DNA from: an uncultured Bacteroides sp.
GTDB taxonomy: Bacteria; Bacteroidota; Bacteroidia; Bacteroidales; Bacteroidaceae
DNA length: 64,000 bases
Direction of reading: 5' to 3'
Assembly: GCF_905207245.1 (NCBI RefSeq)
Contig: NZ_CAJLKP010000020.1
Coordinates: 9,316-73,315 of the forward strand
Each line of letters starts with the position of its first letter. Positions within the stretch are counted from its first letter, which is position 1. The position numbers were made by a program, and so were the translations under genes. Below the pieces are notes generated by a model. The model ran no database searches and was not told the DNA's origin. It worked only from the letters and a program-made list of their open reading frames with translations. Positions 18,543 to 26,306 of this stretch are shown here, piece after piece.

Positions 18543-19787
18543 ATTCAACTTCAGCTTATTCTTATTTTTATACTGGCTCATGTCGCTCACTACCACCTGG
18601 TCACCCGGCTGCAAGCCACTGATAACTTCCACAAATTCAAAGTTACTATCACCCAGTTGCACTTTACGTTTCACGATTTCTTTATCAGAGTCACGCACAA
18701 AGAGGTCATACTCGCCACGTCCTACATAATAAGAAGCATTAGCGATACGCATCACATCTTCTTTCACGGCATTCATCACATACACATCTGTCTTCAATCC
18801 CGAACGCAAACGGCGGTTATTATCCTCATTCAGTTGTACAGTGAAAGAAATCACTCCGTTCTTTGACAACGGCGTCACACTGCTCACCGTACCTTCCAGT
18901 TTATCACTGCCAATCTTCACAATTGCCTTGCCACCGGCGGCCACACGGTCACCATACGTATCTGCTATTTCACCTTCCACCTTGAAATGGCTAAGATCAG
19001 AAATCACGGCAAGCTGGCTTCCCTGAGAAACCTGTGCACCGATCTGGTTATTAATATAGGTAAGGATAGCTTTGCGCGGAGAACGAACCTGTGCATCATC
19101 CAGCGTTCGCTTCATCTCGGCAAGGCCTTTGCGGAAGATGCTGAAATCCAGCTCCTGAACTTTATATTCGGCAGCAAGCACTTCTTTCTCATTATCATAT
19201 TGTTGTTTCAGTTGTTCGTATTCCAACTGGGCTACGTTATAGCTAAGTTCTGCCTGACGCACCTTATCCGTAGTTCCCGAACCCAGGCTATCAAGATATT
19301 GCTCATTACGCAACTCCACTTTCTTGCGGTTCAACTGCATGGCGGAAACTTTAATCTTCATAGACAGGTCGTTCAGTTTAGTCTGATTATTTACTCGTAG
19401 CTGATCCAATTTATAACTGCGCATCTGCTCTTCGTCTAACAATTTTTTATAGTCTGTCTCCACACTCTGCAAGTCAAGTTTCAAGATCGGCGTACCTACA
19501 TCCACGCTATCGCCACCTTTCTTATATATCTCGACAATACGGGTGTTGATAGGAGAATTGATGATCTCTTCAAAAGCCGGCACCACTTTTCCCGATGCGC
19601 TCACACTGACCTCAATCGTACCTTTATCTACTGTGGAAAGCACCAGGTCTTTTGTTTTCACCCCCGTACGCATCAATGAAATGAGTACACTGATAACGAC
19701 TATACTTGCCACGCCGATGCCGCCGTAACGGATAATTTTCTTGTTGCGCTCTTTGTTACGCACTGCTTTTGGTATTTCTCTGTCCAT
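18540..19787 (-). CDS. HlyD/MacA-type periplasmic adaptor (membrane fusion protein)
   Basis: 415 residues from MDREIPKAVRNKERNK. It has a basic cytoplasmic N-terminus, one membrane helix (about 20-42), and a lipoyl-like segment split by a long helical hairpin (about 95-215, rich in K, E, Q and L). After that come a beta-barrel domain around SDLSHFKVEGEIADTYGDRV and a membrane-proximal domain ending in VVVSDMSQYKNK. MacA-like adaptors join an inner membrane ABC permease to an outer membrane TolC channel; no TolC gene is in the window. An in-frame ATG at 19844 is possible but adds unconserved residues. It opens the first unit behind a sigma-54-like promoter. Confidence 0.93.
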   Translation of the reverse strand: MDREIPKAVRNKERNKKIIRYGGIGVASIVVISVLISLMRTGVKTKDLVLSTVDKGTIEVSVSASGKVVPAFEEIINSPINTRIVEIYKKGGDSVDVGTPILKLDLQSVETDYKKLLDEEQMRSYKLDQLRVNNQTKLNDLSMKIKVSAMQLNRKKVELRNEQYLDSLGSGTTDKVRQAELSYNVAQLEYEQLKQQYDNEKEVLAAEYKVQELDFSIFRKGLAEMKRTLDDAQVRSPRKAILTYINNQIGAQVSQGSQLAVISDLSHFKVEGEIADTYGDRVAAGGKAIVKIGSDKLEGTVSSVTPLSKNGVISFTVQLNEDNNRRLRSGLKTDVYVMNAVKEDVMRIANASYYVGRGEYDLFVRDSDKEIVKRKVQLGDSNFEFVEVISGLQPGDQVVVSDMSQYKNKNKLKLN

Positions 19788-19880
19788 GTTGAATATTGAG
19801 TTATTTATTATTTTATCAGTTTTCAGCTCCCGTCCTCTTTTCAAAAACGAACAAGCATATTATTCACATTATTTATATAT

Positions 19881-19895
19881 ACTAAATGCGTGCCA
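19881..19895 (-). promoter_or_regulatory. Sigma-54-like -24/-12 promoter before the adaptor gene
   Basis: The minus strand reads TGGCACGCATTTAGT. The -24 half TGGCACG is a perfect consensus; the -12 half TAGT keeps T and G of TTGC at the right spacing. The predicted start site is near 19870, leaving a leader of about 83 nt before the adaptor start at 19787. Confidence 0.75.
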
Positions 19896-19940
19896 AAAAT
19901 GTAAATAGCTGATAACAAGAGGATAAATAAAAAAGAAGGG

Positions 19941-19975
19941 TGTCCGATATCGAACACCCTGTACATTTTCGGATA
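19941..19975. promoter_or_regulatory. Paired upstream activator sites for the adaptor unit
   Basis: Two 16-bp dyads separated by CCC: TGTCCGATATCGAACA (19941-19956), almost a perfect palindrome, and TGTACATTTTCGGATA (19960-19975). Sequence, order, 3-bp separation and the 47-bp distance to the -24 GG match the site before the ATPase gene. Confidence 0.75.
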
Positions 19976-20036
19976 AATAAAAATACTCTCCGTAACTAAC
20001 TTTATCTTTTGATAAAACTAAATATTAGCTTATACT

Positions 20037-20116
20037 ATCTGTCATTCTGAACATAGTGAATAACCTCTTCCCTTTGTACACTAAGAGATGCTTCGACTAC
20101 GCTCAGCATGACAGAT
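20037..20116. repeat. Dispersed palindrome of the GTCATTCTGAAC/GCTCAGCATGAC type
   Basis: The left arm ATCTGTCATTCTGAACATAG (20037-20056) and the right arm CTACGCTCAGCATGACAGAT (20097-20116) are imperfect inverted copies, about 33 bp each in full, separated by a short loop. I recognise this as a common intergenic REP-like palindrome of Bacteroidetes and other phyla. It lies between the activator sites of the adaptor promoter and the 22-bp arrays. Confidence 0.75.
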
Positions 20117-20128
20117 ACTCTTATCGCA

Positions 20129-20216
20129 CCAATTAGGAGTGGCAACGAAACAAACTAATATCGGAGTGCCTGCAAACTAATGTCTGAGATGCAACAAACT
20201 AATATCTCGGATACTA
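20129..20216. repeat. 22-bp periodic array, block 1 (CAAACTAAT units)
   Basis: CAAACTAAT recurs at 20151, 20173 and 20195, exactly 22 bp apart. A degenerate first copy (CCAATTAGG) is at 20129. The filler between the words is only partly conserved. The rest of the 19845-20455 spacer is explained by the promoter, the palindrome and blocks 2 and 3; no gene is seen in it. Confidence 0.8.
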
Positions 20217-20225
20217 AAAACTATT

Positions 20226-20313
20226 CTTACCATAAATCTATTTGTTTCTTACAACAACTATAAAAGTCTCTTACAACAATTATAGAAGTTTCTTACAACA
20301 TCTGTTGTATGAA
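20226..20313. repeat. 22-bp periodic array, block 2 (CTTACAACA units)
   Basis: CTTACCATA at 20226 and CTTACAACA at 20248, 20270 and 20292 are spaced exactly 22 bp. The last unit contains the palindrome ACAACATCTGTTGT. This block is AT-rich, unlike the flanking blocks. Confidence 0.8.
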
Positions 20314-20333
20314 TAATAATTAGGCAAGAAATT

Positions 20334-20385
20334 ATTAGTTGACTGCGGTGCCGAGATTAGTTGGATGCGGTGCTAATGTTAGTTG
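20334..20385. repeat. 22-bp periodic array, block 3 (ATTAGTTG units, inverted to block 1)
   Basis: ATTAGTTG at 20334 and 20356 and GTTAGTTG at 20378 are spaced exactly 22 bp. The reverse complement, CAACTAAT followed by CTCGGCACCGC, resembles the block 1 unit CAAACTAATATCGGAGTGCC. Blocks 1 and 3 are therefore an inverted pair around block 2. Confidence 0.8.
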
Positions 20386-20388
20386 GTT

Positions 20389-20435
20389 AGGGGAAGAGAA
20401 TCTAATCTGTAATGAGTAGAATCTCTTCCCCTTTT
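20389..20435. terminator. Hairpin after the LysM glucosaminidase gene
   Basis: AGGGGAAGAGA (20389-20399) pairs with TCTCTTCCCC (20422-20431). On the plus strand it is followed by TTTT; on the minus strand, the direction of the neighbouring gene, there is no good T run. It is a probable end-of-transcript hairpin rather than a textbook terminator. Confidence 0.55.
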
Positions 20436-20455
20436 ATGCTAATCAGAATTTCCTG

Positions 20456-21382
20456 TTATCTCAGCCTCAACCTGTCTCCCACTTCCGGAATATATTCGGC
20501 ATCTTTCCGGTTCATCTTATACAGGTTCTTTAAACGTATACCATACTTCTGAGAAATGGAATGCATGGAATCACCGTCTCTCACAATATAAACGGTATGC
20601 GGCTTGGAGGCCTTCTTCTTTTTTGCTTTCAGATAGATAATGTCACCCGCCTCCAAAGTGTAATCTTTATGCAGGTCATTATACTTCACCAGCTTCTTCC
20701 AGCTAATATCGAACTCTTTACCCAAGAAGCGGAAAGTATCGCCATCACGAGCTACGACATATGCTATATCATTGGCTATATATACCTGATGCGGATTGGC
20801 AAGCCACGGCTTTTTCTTCAATTCCTTTTCCCAATTACGGCTCTCACGTTTACTCATGCCACGGCTGTCGTACTTGTAAAGGTCATAATCTTCAATAATC
20901 GTAATCAGGCGGTTGGCATAAGAAGGATCTGTTGCATATCCGGCCTTTTTCAGACCACGCGCCCAACCTTTATAATCCGTAATCTTCAAGTCGAACAGAA
21001 AAGCATAACGAGCACCCCGTTTCAGGAATGCAGAATGATCTTCGTAAGAATCACGGGGATTGCTGTAAGCACGGAAACATTCATTACGCGCGTCGTCATC
21101 GTGACGCACTGTGCGTCCGCGCCAGTTGCTGCCGCACTTGATGCCAAAGTGATTGTTACTTTTGCGGGCCAGTGCACTCTGTCCGGCACCACTTTCCAGA
21201 AGTCCTTGTGCCAGAGTGATACTGGCAGGTATCTTGTGCTCCTTCATTTGCTGCACGGCAAGCGGAGCATACTTTTCTATATATTCCACATAACGGGCAT
21301 TCCGACGTTGCGCCTGGGCAGCAACGGCACAAACAAGAAGTGCCAGGATTGCGGTAAGTCTGATAGCGTTAATTCTGTTCAT
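20456..21382 (-). CDS. Secreted glucosaminidase (GH73-like) with LysM domains
   Basis: 308 residues from MNRINAIRLTAILALL. A longer frame to 21433 lacks sense, and the signal peptide (cleaved near AAQAQRR) fixes the start. The catalytic domain (about 30-170) is of the FlgJ/GH73 type: PASITLAQGLLESGAGQS contains the likely catalytic Glu, followed by NNHFGIKC and YATDPSYANRLI. The C-terminal third has LysM-like segments, the last being YIVRDGDSMHSISQKYGIRL. It should cut the glycan strand of peptidoglycan in the periplasm. It is divergent from cdd. Confidence 0.92.
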   Translation of the reverse strand: MNRINAIRLTAILALLVCAVAAQAQRRNARYVEYIEKYAPLAVQQMKEHKIPASITLAQGLLESGAGQSALARKSNNHFGIKCGSNWRGRTVRHDDDARNECFRAYSNPRDSYEDHSAFLKRGARYAFLFDLKITDYKGWARGLKKAGYATDPSYANRLITIIEDYDLYKYDSRGMSKRESRNWEKELKKKPWLANPHQVYIANDIAYVVARDGDTFRFLGKEFDISWKKLVKYNDLHKDYTLEAGDIIYLKAKKKKASKPHTVYIVRDGDSMHSISQKYGIRLKNLYKMNRKDAEYIPEVGDRLRLR

Positions 21383-21402
21383 AGCAGTATAAGTTGAGGA
21401 CA

Positions 21403-21450
21403 CAAAAATCTTAAAAAGAATTGGATTTACCAATCTCTTTTCTAACTTTG
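21403..21450. promoter_or_regulatory. Divergent promoters between the LysM gene and cdd
   Basis: Plus strand: TTGG at 21421 and TAACTTTG at 21443-21450, a good Bacteroides -33/-7 pair for cdd. Minus strand: a weaker -7 (CAAAAATC on plus, 21403-21410) with ATTG about 20 bp further. The two promoters overlap. Confidence 0.55.
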
Positions 21451-21481
21451 TAACATTAATTACAATATACCTTACTGCCTT

Positions 21482-21961
21482 ATGAAAGATTTGACCTTAC
21501 AAATTGACATTAAAATATACGAATATAATGAGTTAAGTGACGCCGACCGTGAACTGATGACTGCGGCCCTGGAGGCAACCAAACGCAGTTATGCACCCTA
21601 TTCACACTTCTCCGTAGGCGCTGCCGCACGACTGGCAGACGGGAGAATCGTTACAGGTACGAACCAGGAAAATGCCGCTTACCCTTCAGGACTCTGCGCC
21701 GAACGTACCACTTTGTTTTATGCCAATTCACAATACCCCGACCAACCGGTAGAAACCCTTGCCATTGCCGCACGCAATGAAAGGGATTTCCTTGACGACC
21801 CTATTCCGCCCTGCGGCGCCTGCCGTCAGGTAATGCTCGAAACGGAAAAACGTTTCAAACAGCCTATGCGCATCCTTCTCTATGGTAAAAAGGGAATTTA
21901 TGAGATGAAGAATGTAGGAGCATTATTGCCACTGTCGTTCGACGCTTCTTCTATGGAGTAA
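21482..21961 (+). CDS. cdd: Cytidine deaminase
   Basis: 159 residues. It hydrolyses cytidine and deoxycytidine to uridine and deoxyuridine in pyrimidine salvage. The zinc site is complete: CAE at 72-74 (zinc Cys and catalytic Glu) and PPCGACRQ with Cys111 and Cys114. The substrate segment GTNQENAAYPSGLC is typical. The N-terminus is about 20 residues longer than in tetrameric Cdd enzymes of Gram-positive bacteria. It has a promoter of its own at 21421-21450. Confidence 0.96.
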   Translation: MKDLTLQIDIKIYEYNELSDADRELMTAALEATKRSYAPYSHFSVGAAARLADGRIVTGTNQENAAYPSGLCAERTTLFYANSQYPDQPVETLAIAARNERDFLDDPIPPCGACRQVMLETEKRFKQPMRILLYGKKGIYEMKNVGALLPLSFDASSME

Positions 21962-21968
21962 AAGGTGA

Positions 21969-22000
21969 TTTGTGTCTTTCAAAAGAAATACCTATCTTTG
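21969..22000 (+). promoter_or_regulatory. Bacteroides -33/-7 promoter before the ABC-F leader
   Basis: TTTG (21969-21972), 20 bp, TATCTTTG (21993-22000) match the Bacteroides consensus. The start site would be near 22007, giving a leader of about 220 nt. Confidence 0.75.
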
Positions 22001-22030
22001 CGCCCACTAACTAACTAATTAATTACTACG

Positions 22031-22048
22031 ATGAGAATTTCCAAGTAA
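22031..22048 (+). CDS. Five-codon leader peptide MRISK
   Basis: ATG AGA ATT TCC AAG TAA, located about 25 nt after the predicted start site and about 180 nt before the ABC-F start codon. It directly precedes the first arm of the leader structure. Its position is that of a stalling peptide in ribosome-mediated attenuation. Translation is inferred from position alone. Confidence 0.5.
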   Translation: MRISK

Positions 22049-22049
22049 A

Positions 22050-22200
22050 GACAAACCCTTCGGTAAACATCACCTTTTATATGCTTTATTATTCAGAACG
22101 CTGAGCATCCCGAATGTAGATGTTTAGCCCATACTGTGTTTGTCTGTTCCTCCTTCCAACGACTTCCTTTACGGAAGTTTCCGAGATTTTATCCCGTTAT
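22050..22200 (+). promoter_or_regulatory. Structured leader, candidate attenuator of the ABC-F gene
   Basis: Nested stems: GACAAAC (22050-22056) with GTTTGTC (22138-22144), TAAACATC (22064-22071) with GATGTTTA (22119-22126), and an apical TCAG/CTGA hairpin (22093-22104). A separate hairpin ACTTCC-TTTAC-GGAAGT (22162-22178) is followed by TTTCCGAGATTTT and could act as a terminator. The uORF stop codon is 1 nt before the first arm, so a stalled ribosome would cover it. Confidence 0.6.
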
Positions 22201-22226
22201 TCACTCTCTTAACACAGTATTTTATC

Positions 22227-23858
22227 ATGAGTATTATTATCAGAGACCTTAGCTATGTCCATTCTGACAAGGAAGTCTTGTTCCAACACTTAAACCTGAC
22301 CGTTAATCCGGGAGACAAAATGGCGCTGACCGGAAACAACGGTTGCGGAAAGTCTACCCTGATGCGGATTATTGCAGGAGACTTATCGCCTGTTGCCGGA
22401 ACAGTCACCCGCCCCGAACATCTTTATTATGTGCCTCAGCATTTTGGCCAATACGATAACCGGACTATCGCACAGGCTTTAAGGATAGACCATAAACTGG
22501 AAGCACTGCATGCCATCTTAAATGGAGATGTATCCGAAAAACATTTCACCACTCTGGACGATGACTGGAATATTGAAGAACGTGCCCAAGCCGCCCTGGC
22601 AGCATGGGGAATGAGCGGTACTCCTCTTTCCCGTCTGATGGACGGCCTCAGCGGTGGAGAAAAAACGCGCATCTTCCTTGCAGGTATGGAGCTGCACTCT
22701 CCTACCGCTATTCTGCTGGATGAACCCACAAACCACTTGGATATGACCGGCAGGAAACGACTATATGAGTTTGTGCAACGTACTTCTTCTGCTGTTCTTG
22801 TCATCAGCCACGACCGAACATTGCTGAACTTACTTCCCGCCATTTGCGAGTTATCTTCCAATGGACTGACACATTACGGTGGAAACTACGACTTCTTCAA
22901 GGAGCAGAAAAGCATCCAGATCAATGCCTTGCAGGAACAGTTGGAAGAGAAGCAAAAAGCCCTGCGCCTTGCCCGGAAAACAGCCCGTGAATTGGCGGAA
23001 CAGAAAGCGAAACAAAATGTGCGGGGAGAAAAAGCCGCTATAAAGAAAGGTATCCCGCGAATTATGATGGGCGCTATGAAAGACAAGGCAGAAGTAAGCA
23101 CTAACAAACTAAAGAACGTGCATGCCGAGAAATCGGAAAAGCTGCAACAGGAGATGCAAAGTATCCGAAGCGCCATTCCACTTGCCGAGAAGTTGAAAAC
23201 CAATTTCAGTGCCTCCACCCTGCACGAAGGCAAGATACTGGTCACGGCTACAGAAATGAACTTCCAGTATCCCGATGCCGAACGTCCTATGTGGCAGGAA
23301 GCACTCAGTTTTCAATTGAAAAGCGGCGATCGCTTCTGTATTGAAGGGAACAATGGCAGTGGCAAAACAACTCTGTTGAGACTGATTTGCGGAGCACTTC
23401 CTGCCGGAAGCGGAAGTCTGGAACGGATTGATTTCAGTTTTGTTTATCTGGATCAGGAATACTCTCTTATCCGGAATGAACTTAGTATTCTGGAACAGGC
23501 AGAACTTTTTAACCGCCGTCTGTTGCCGGAACATGAATTGAAAACGATACTGAACCGTTACCTTTTTCCGGCAGACACCTGGAACAAATCCTGCTCATTG
23601 CTTAGCGGTGGAGAGAAGATGCGCCTTTCATTCTGCTGCCTGATGATTGCGGACAATACGCCGGATGCTTTTATCCTGGATGAGCCAACCAATAATCTGG
23701 ATATTGAAAGCATCGAAATCATTACGGCAACTATCCGGGATTATGCAGGAACGGTTATTGCAGTATCGCATGACAGGGAATTCCTGAGAGAAATAAATTG
23801 CATGAAAAAACTGCTTTTGTCTACAAACCCATCCGGTTCGTCTCAAAAGGAGAAATAG
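22227..23858 (+). CDS. ABC-F family ATPase (ribosome-acting, possible antibiotic-resistance type)
   Basis: 543 residues from MSIIIRDLSYVHSDKEVLF. A frame starting at 22140 runs through the leader structure and is rejected. It has two ATPase domains and no membrane segments. Walker A is GNNGCGKST and GNNGSGKTT; signatures are GLSGGEKTR and LLSGGEKMR; Walker B is ILLDEPTNHLD and FILDEPTNNLD. A basic, helical linker of about 80 residues joins them. ABC-F proteins bind the ribosomal E site; some protect against antibiotics, others are translation factors. The leader-peptide architecture favours an inducible protection factor, but the subfamily cannot be assigned from motifs. Confidence 0.92.
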   Translation: MSIIIRDLSYVHSDKEVLFQHLNLTVNPGDKMALTGNNGCGKSTLMRIIAGDLSPVAGTVTRPEHLYYVPQHFGQYDNRTIAQALRIDHKLEALHAILNGDVSEKHFTTLDDDWNIEERAQAALAAWGMSGTPLSRLMDGLSGGEKTRIFLAGMELHSPTAILLDEPTNHLDMTGRKRLYEFVQRTSSAVLVISHDRTLLNLLPAICELSSNGLTHYGGNYDFFKEQKSIQINALQEQLEEKQKALRLARKTARELAEQKAKQNVRGEKAAIKKGIPRIMMGAMKDKAEVSTNKLKNVHAEKSEKLQQEMQSIRSAIPLAEKLKTNFSASTLHEGKILVTATEMNFQYPDAERPMWQEALSFQLKSGDRFCIEGNNGSGKTTLLRLICGALPAGSGSLERIDFSFVYLDQEYSLIRNELSILEQAELFNRRLLPEHELKTILNRYLFPADTWNKSCSLLSGGEKMRLSFCCLMIADNTPDAFILDEPTNNLDIESIEIITATIRDYAGTVIAVSHDREFLREINCMKKLLLSTNPSGSSQKEK

Positions 23859-23873
23859 CGTATAAGGACAATC

Positions 23874-23881
23874 TATCTTTG
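23874..23881 (+). promoter_or_regulatory. Possible -7 element before the TonB receptor
   Basis: TATCTTTG, a perfect Bacteroides -7 word, 25 bp before the start codon. No TTTG is present at the expected distance upstream. Confidence 0.4.
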
Positions 23882-23906
23882 TCACAATCAATCAAAACAG
23901 ATAAAG

Positions 23907-26240
23907 ATGGATAAGATTAAAGTAGTAGCAATCATAGCATTGTTTTTTTCAGTTTGTTGTTTCGCTCAGGAACGACCGGTACAAACTCTACGTGGCGTTG
24001 TGAACGACCGGGCATCCGGACATCCCATTCCCTACGCCACCGTACGCCTGACGGATATGCCGGATTTAGGAGCAGTGTGCGACAGCCTCGGCCGTTTCAC
24101 ACTGCCCAAAGTTCCGGTAGGTCGCCATTCGGTAGAAAGCTCTTTCATGGGATATGAACCGGCAATCATACGCGAAATACTGGTGACCTCCGCCAAGGAA
24201 GTTTATCTGGAAATAGCTATGCGCGAAAACGTCAATGAACTGAATGAAGTCGTAGTCCGTGCCAACAACCGGGACGAAGCAATGAATAAAATGGCCGTTG
24301 CCGGAGCACGTATGCTCAGTGTAGAAGAGGCAAGCCGCTATGCAGGCGGTTTCGATGACCCTGCCCGGCTGGTGGCTTCATTTGCCGGAGTGGCACCAAG
24401 TGTTTCCAACAACGGCATATCCATTCATGGTAATGCGCCCCACCTATTGCAGTGGAGGCTGGAAGATGTGGAAATTCCCAATCCCAACCACTTTGCTGAT
24501 ATTGCAACCCTGGGCGGAGGAATCCTTTCATCACTCAGCGCACAGGTATTGGGTAACTCGGACTTTTTCACGGGAGCCTTTCCGGCGGAATACGGCAATG
24601 CTGTTTCCGGTGTATTCGACATGAAATTGCGCAACGGAAACAATCAGAAGAATGAAAATACCTTTCAGGTCGGCATCATGGGAATAGACTTTGCTTCCGA
24701 AGGTCCGTTAAGCAAGAAGCATAAAGCTTCCTATATCTTCAACTACCGCTACTCTACCACTGGATTACTGAACGTGGACCTGGGCGGAAAGATGGACTAC
24801 CAAGACCTGAACTTCAAACTGAACTTCCCTACCCGCAGTGCCGGAACTTTCTCTGTATGGGGAACTGCCCTCATTGATAAATTCAAAAGTTCGTTCGACA
24901 GAGACCCCGGCAAATGGGACTATCTGGAAGATGCAGCGCAAGCACATTCCACACAATATATGGCAGCCGGAGGTATCACACACCGCTACTTCTTTGACGA
25001 AAACACCTTATTGAAAACTACTCTTGCCGGCACCTATTCCGACCAGGAAGCCTTTCAGTGGAGTTTCGACCGGGAACTGAACAGTTCTCCTTTCCTTGAC
25101 CAGTATAGCAGAAGCACCAACCTGATACTAACCTCTTCGCTAAACCGGAAGATAAGCAACCGCTTCACCAACAAAACCGGATTCACGTATACGCAAATGT
25201 TCTATAATATGGATATGAAACTCGCCCCCTTCATTGACAAACCATTGGAATTGATATCAAAAGGAGACGGAAACACCAGCCTGCTTTCCGCTTATAACAG
25301 CTCTTCATGGGGAATGAGCGACCAGCTAAGCCTGAACTTCGGCTTATACGGACAATTACTCACCCTGAATAATCGCTGGACACTGGAACCGCGCGCAGGT
25401 CTGAAATATCAGGCTAACGCAAAAACATCTTTTGCACTGGCTTACGGTATGTACAGCCGAATGGAAAAGCTCGATGTATATTTTGTAAAAACACAAAGCA
25501 CAGGTGAAGAGTCCGTGAACAAAAACCTTGATTTCACGAAAGCGCATCGCCTGATGTTATCGTTCGCCTACAAAGTGTCGAACAACATGAGTCTGAAAGT
25601 AGAGCCTTACATCCAGTTTTTGTACGATGTTCCCGTCATGCGCGACAGTTCTTTCTCCGTCCTTAACCGGAGTGACTTCTACGTAGAAAATACACTCGTA
25701 AACAAAGGTCGCGGACGAAACATAGGAATAGATATCACTTGGGAACGTGCATTAAGCAAAGGGCTTTATTATATGGTGACAGCTTCTTTATTTGATTCGC
25801 GCTACCGTGGTGGCGACGGAGTATGGCACAACACACGCTTCAACCGGAAATATGTATTGAACGGACTGATAGGCAAGGAATGGATGCTGGGACGCAACAA
25901 ACAAAATATTCTTAGTGTCAACCTGAAAATGACATTGCAGGGCGGAGAAAGGTATGCCCCGATTGATGTGGAAGCAACCATGGCACATCCCGACAAAGAA
26001 GTTCAGTATGATGAAACGCGAGCATACTCCATACAGCGTTCACCAATGCTGATTGGCAACTATACGGTGAGTTATCGTATCAATAAACGTCGCGTTTCCC
26101 ATGAATTCGCCATAAAAGGTATCAATTTTACAGGAGCTAAAGAGTACATCCAACACCTTTATAATATAAAAACCGAGAAGATAGAAGCCAGCGAGCAGAA
26201 AACAGGGTTAACCAATATCAGTTATAAAATAGAGTTTTAA
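23907..26240 (+). CDS. TonB-dependent outer membrane receptor with carboxypeptidase-like N-terminal domain
   Basis: 777 residues. The signal peptide ends near CCFAQ. Residues 28-110 form a carboxypeptidase-regulatory-like domain (LRGVVNDRASGHPIPYATVRL), followed by a plug domain (about 115-235, with VSNNGISIHGNAPHLLQWRL) and a beta-barrel to the C-terminus. No SusD follows and the length is below that of SusC proteins, so glycan uptake is not indicated. A sensor-regulator operon begins 66 bp downstream on the same strand, which suggests co-regulation. The substrate is unknown. Confidence 0.92.
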   Translation: MDKIKVVAIIALFFSVCCFAQERPVQTLRGVVNDRASGHPIPYATVRLTDMPDLGAVCDSLGRFTLPKVPVGRHSVESSFMGYEPAIIREILVTSAKEVYLEIAMRENVNELNEVVVRANNRDEAMNKMAVAGARMLSVEEASRYAGGFDDPARLVASFAGVAPSVSNNGISIHGNAPHLLQWRLEDVEIPNPNHFADIATLGGGILSSLSAQVLGNSDFFTGAFPAEYGNAVSGVFDMKLRNGNNQKNENTFQVGIMGIDFASEGPLSKKHKASYIFNYRYSTTGLLNVDLGGKMDYQDLNFKLNFPTRSAGTFSVWGTALIDKFKSSFDRDPGKWDYLEDAAQAHSTQYMAAGGITHRYFFDENTLLKTTLAGTYSDQEAFQWSFDRELNSSPFLDQYSRSTNLILTSSLNRKISNRFTNKTGFTYTQMFYNMDMKLAPFIDKPLELISKGDGNTSLLSAYNSSSWGMSDQLSLNFGLYGQLLTLNNRWTLEPRAGLKYQANAKTSFALAYGMYSRMEKLDVYFVKTQSTGEESVNKNLDFTKAHRLMLSFAYKVSNNMSLKVEPYIQFLYDVPVMRDSSFSVLNRSDFYVENTLVNKGRGRNIGIDITWERALSKGLYYMVTASLFDSRYRGGDGVWHNTRFNRKYVLNGLIGKEWMLGRNKQNILSVNLKMTLQGGERYAPIDVEATMAHPDKEVQYDETRAYSIQRSPMLIGNYTVSYRINKRRVSHEFAIKGINFTGAKEYIQHLYNIKTEKIEASEQKTGLTNISYKIEF

Positions 26241-26275
26241 TTCCCTGGAAAGCCTTGTTTTCCATGAAATTATTT

Positions 26276-26283
26276 TATCTTCG
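26276..26283 (+). promoter_or_regulatory. Possible promoter before the kinase operon
   Basis: TATCTTCG resembles the -7 element, with CTTG 18 bp upstream (26254-26257) as a possible -33. One mismatch to consensus. Confidence 0.35.
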
Positions 26284-26306
26284 TCAACTTAATTAAAAAG
26301 GTTCCA

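Noticed and set aside
20129..20395. CRISPR array
   Set aside because: The period is constant, but the repeated words are only 8-9 bp, the words change between blocks, and no cas gene is nearby.
22140..22226. Longer N-terminus of the ABC-F protein
   Set aside because: The extra 29 codons cover the attenuator hairpin, and ABC-F proteins start at MSIIIRDLSY-like sequence.
23907..26240. SusC-type glycan uptake protein
   Set aside because: It is much shorter than SusC, has no SusD partner, and no glycan-degrading gene is nearby.
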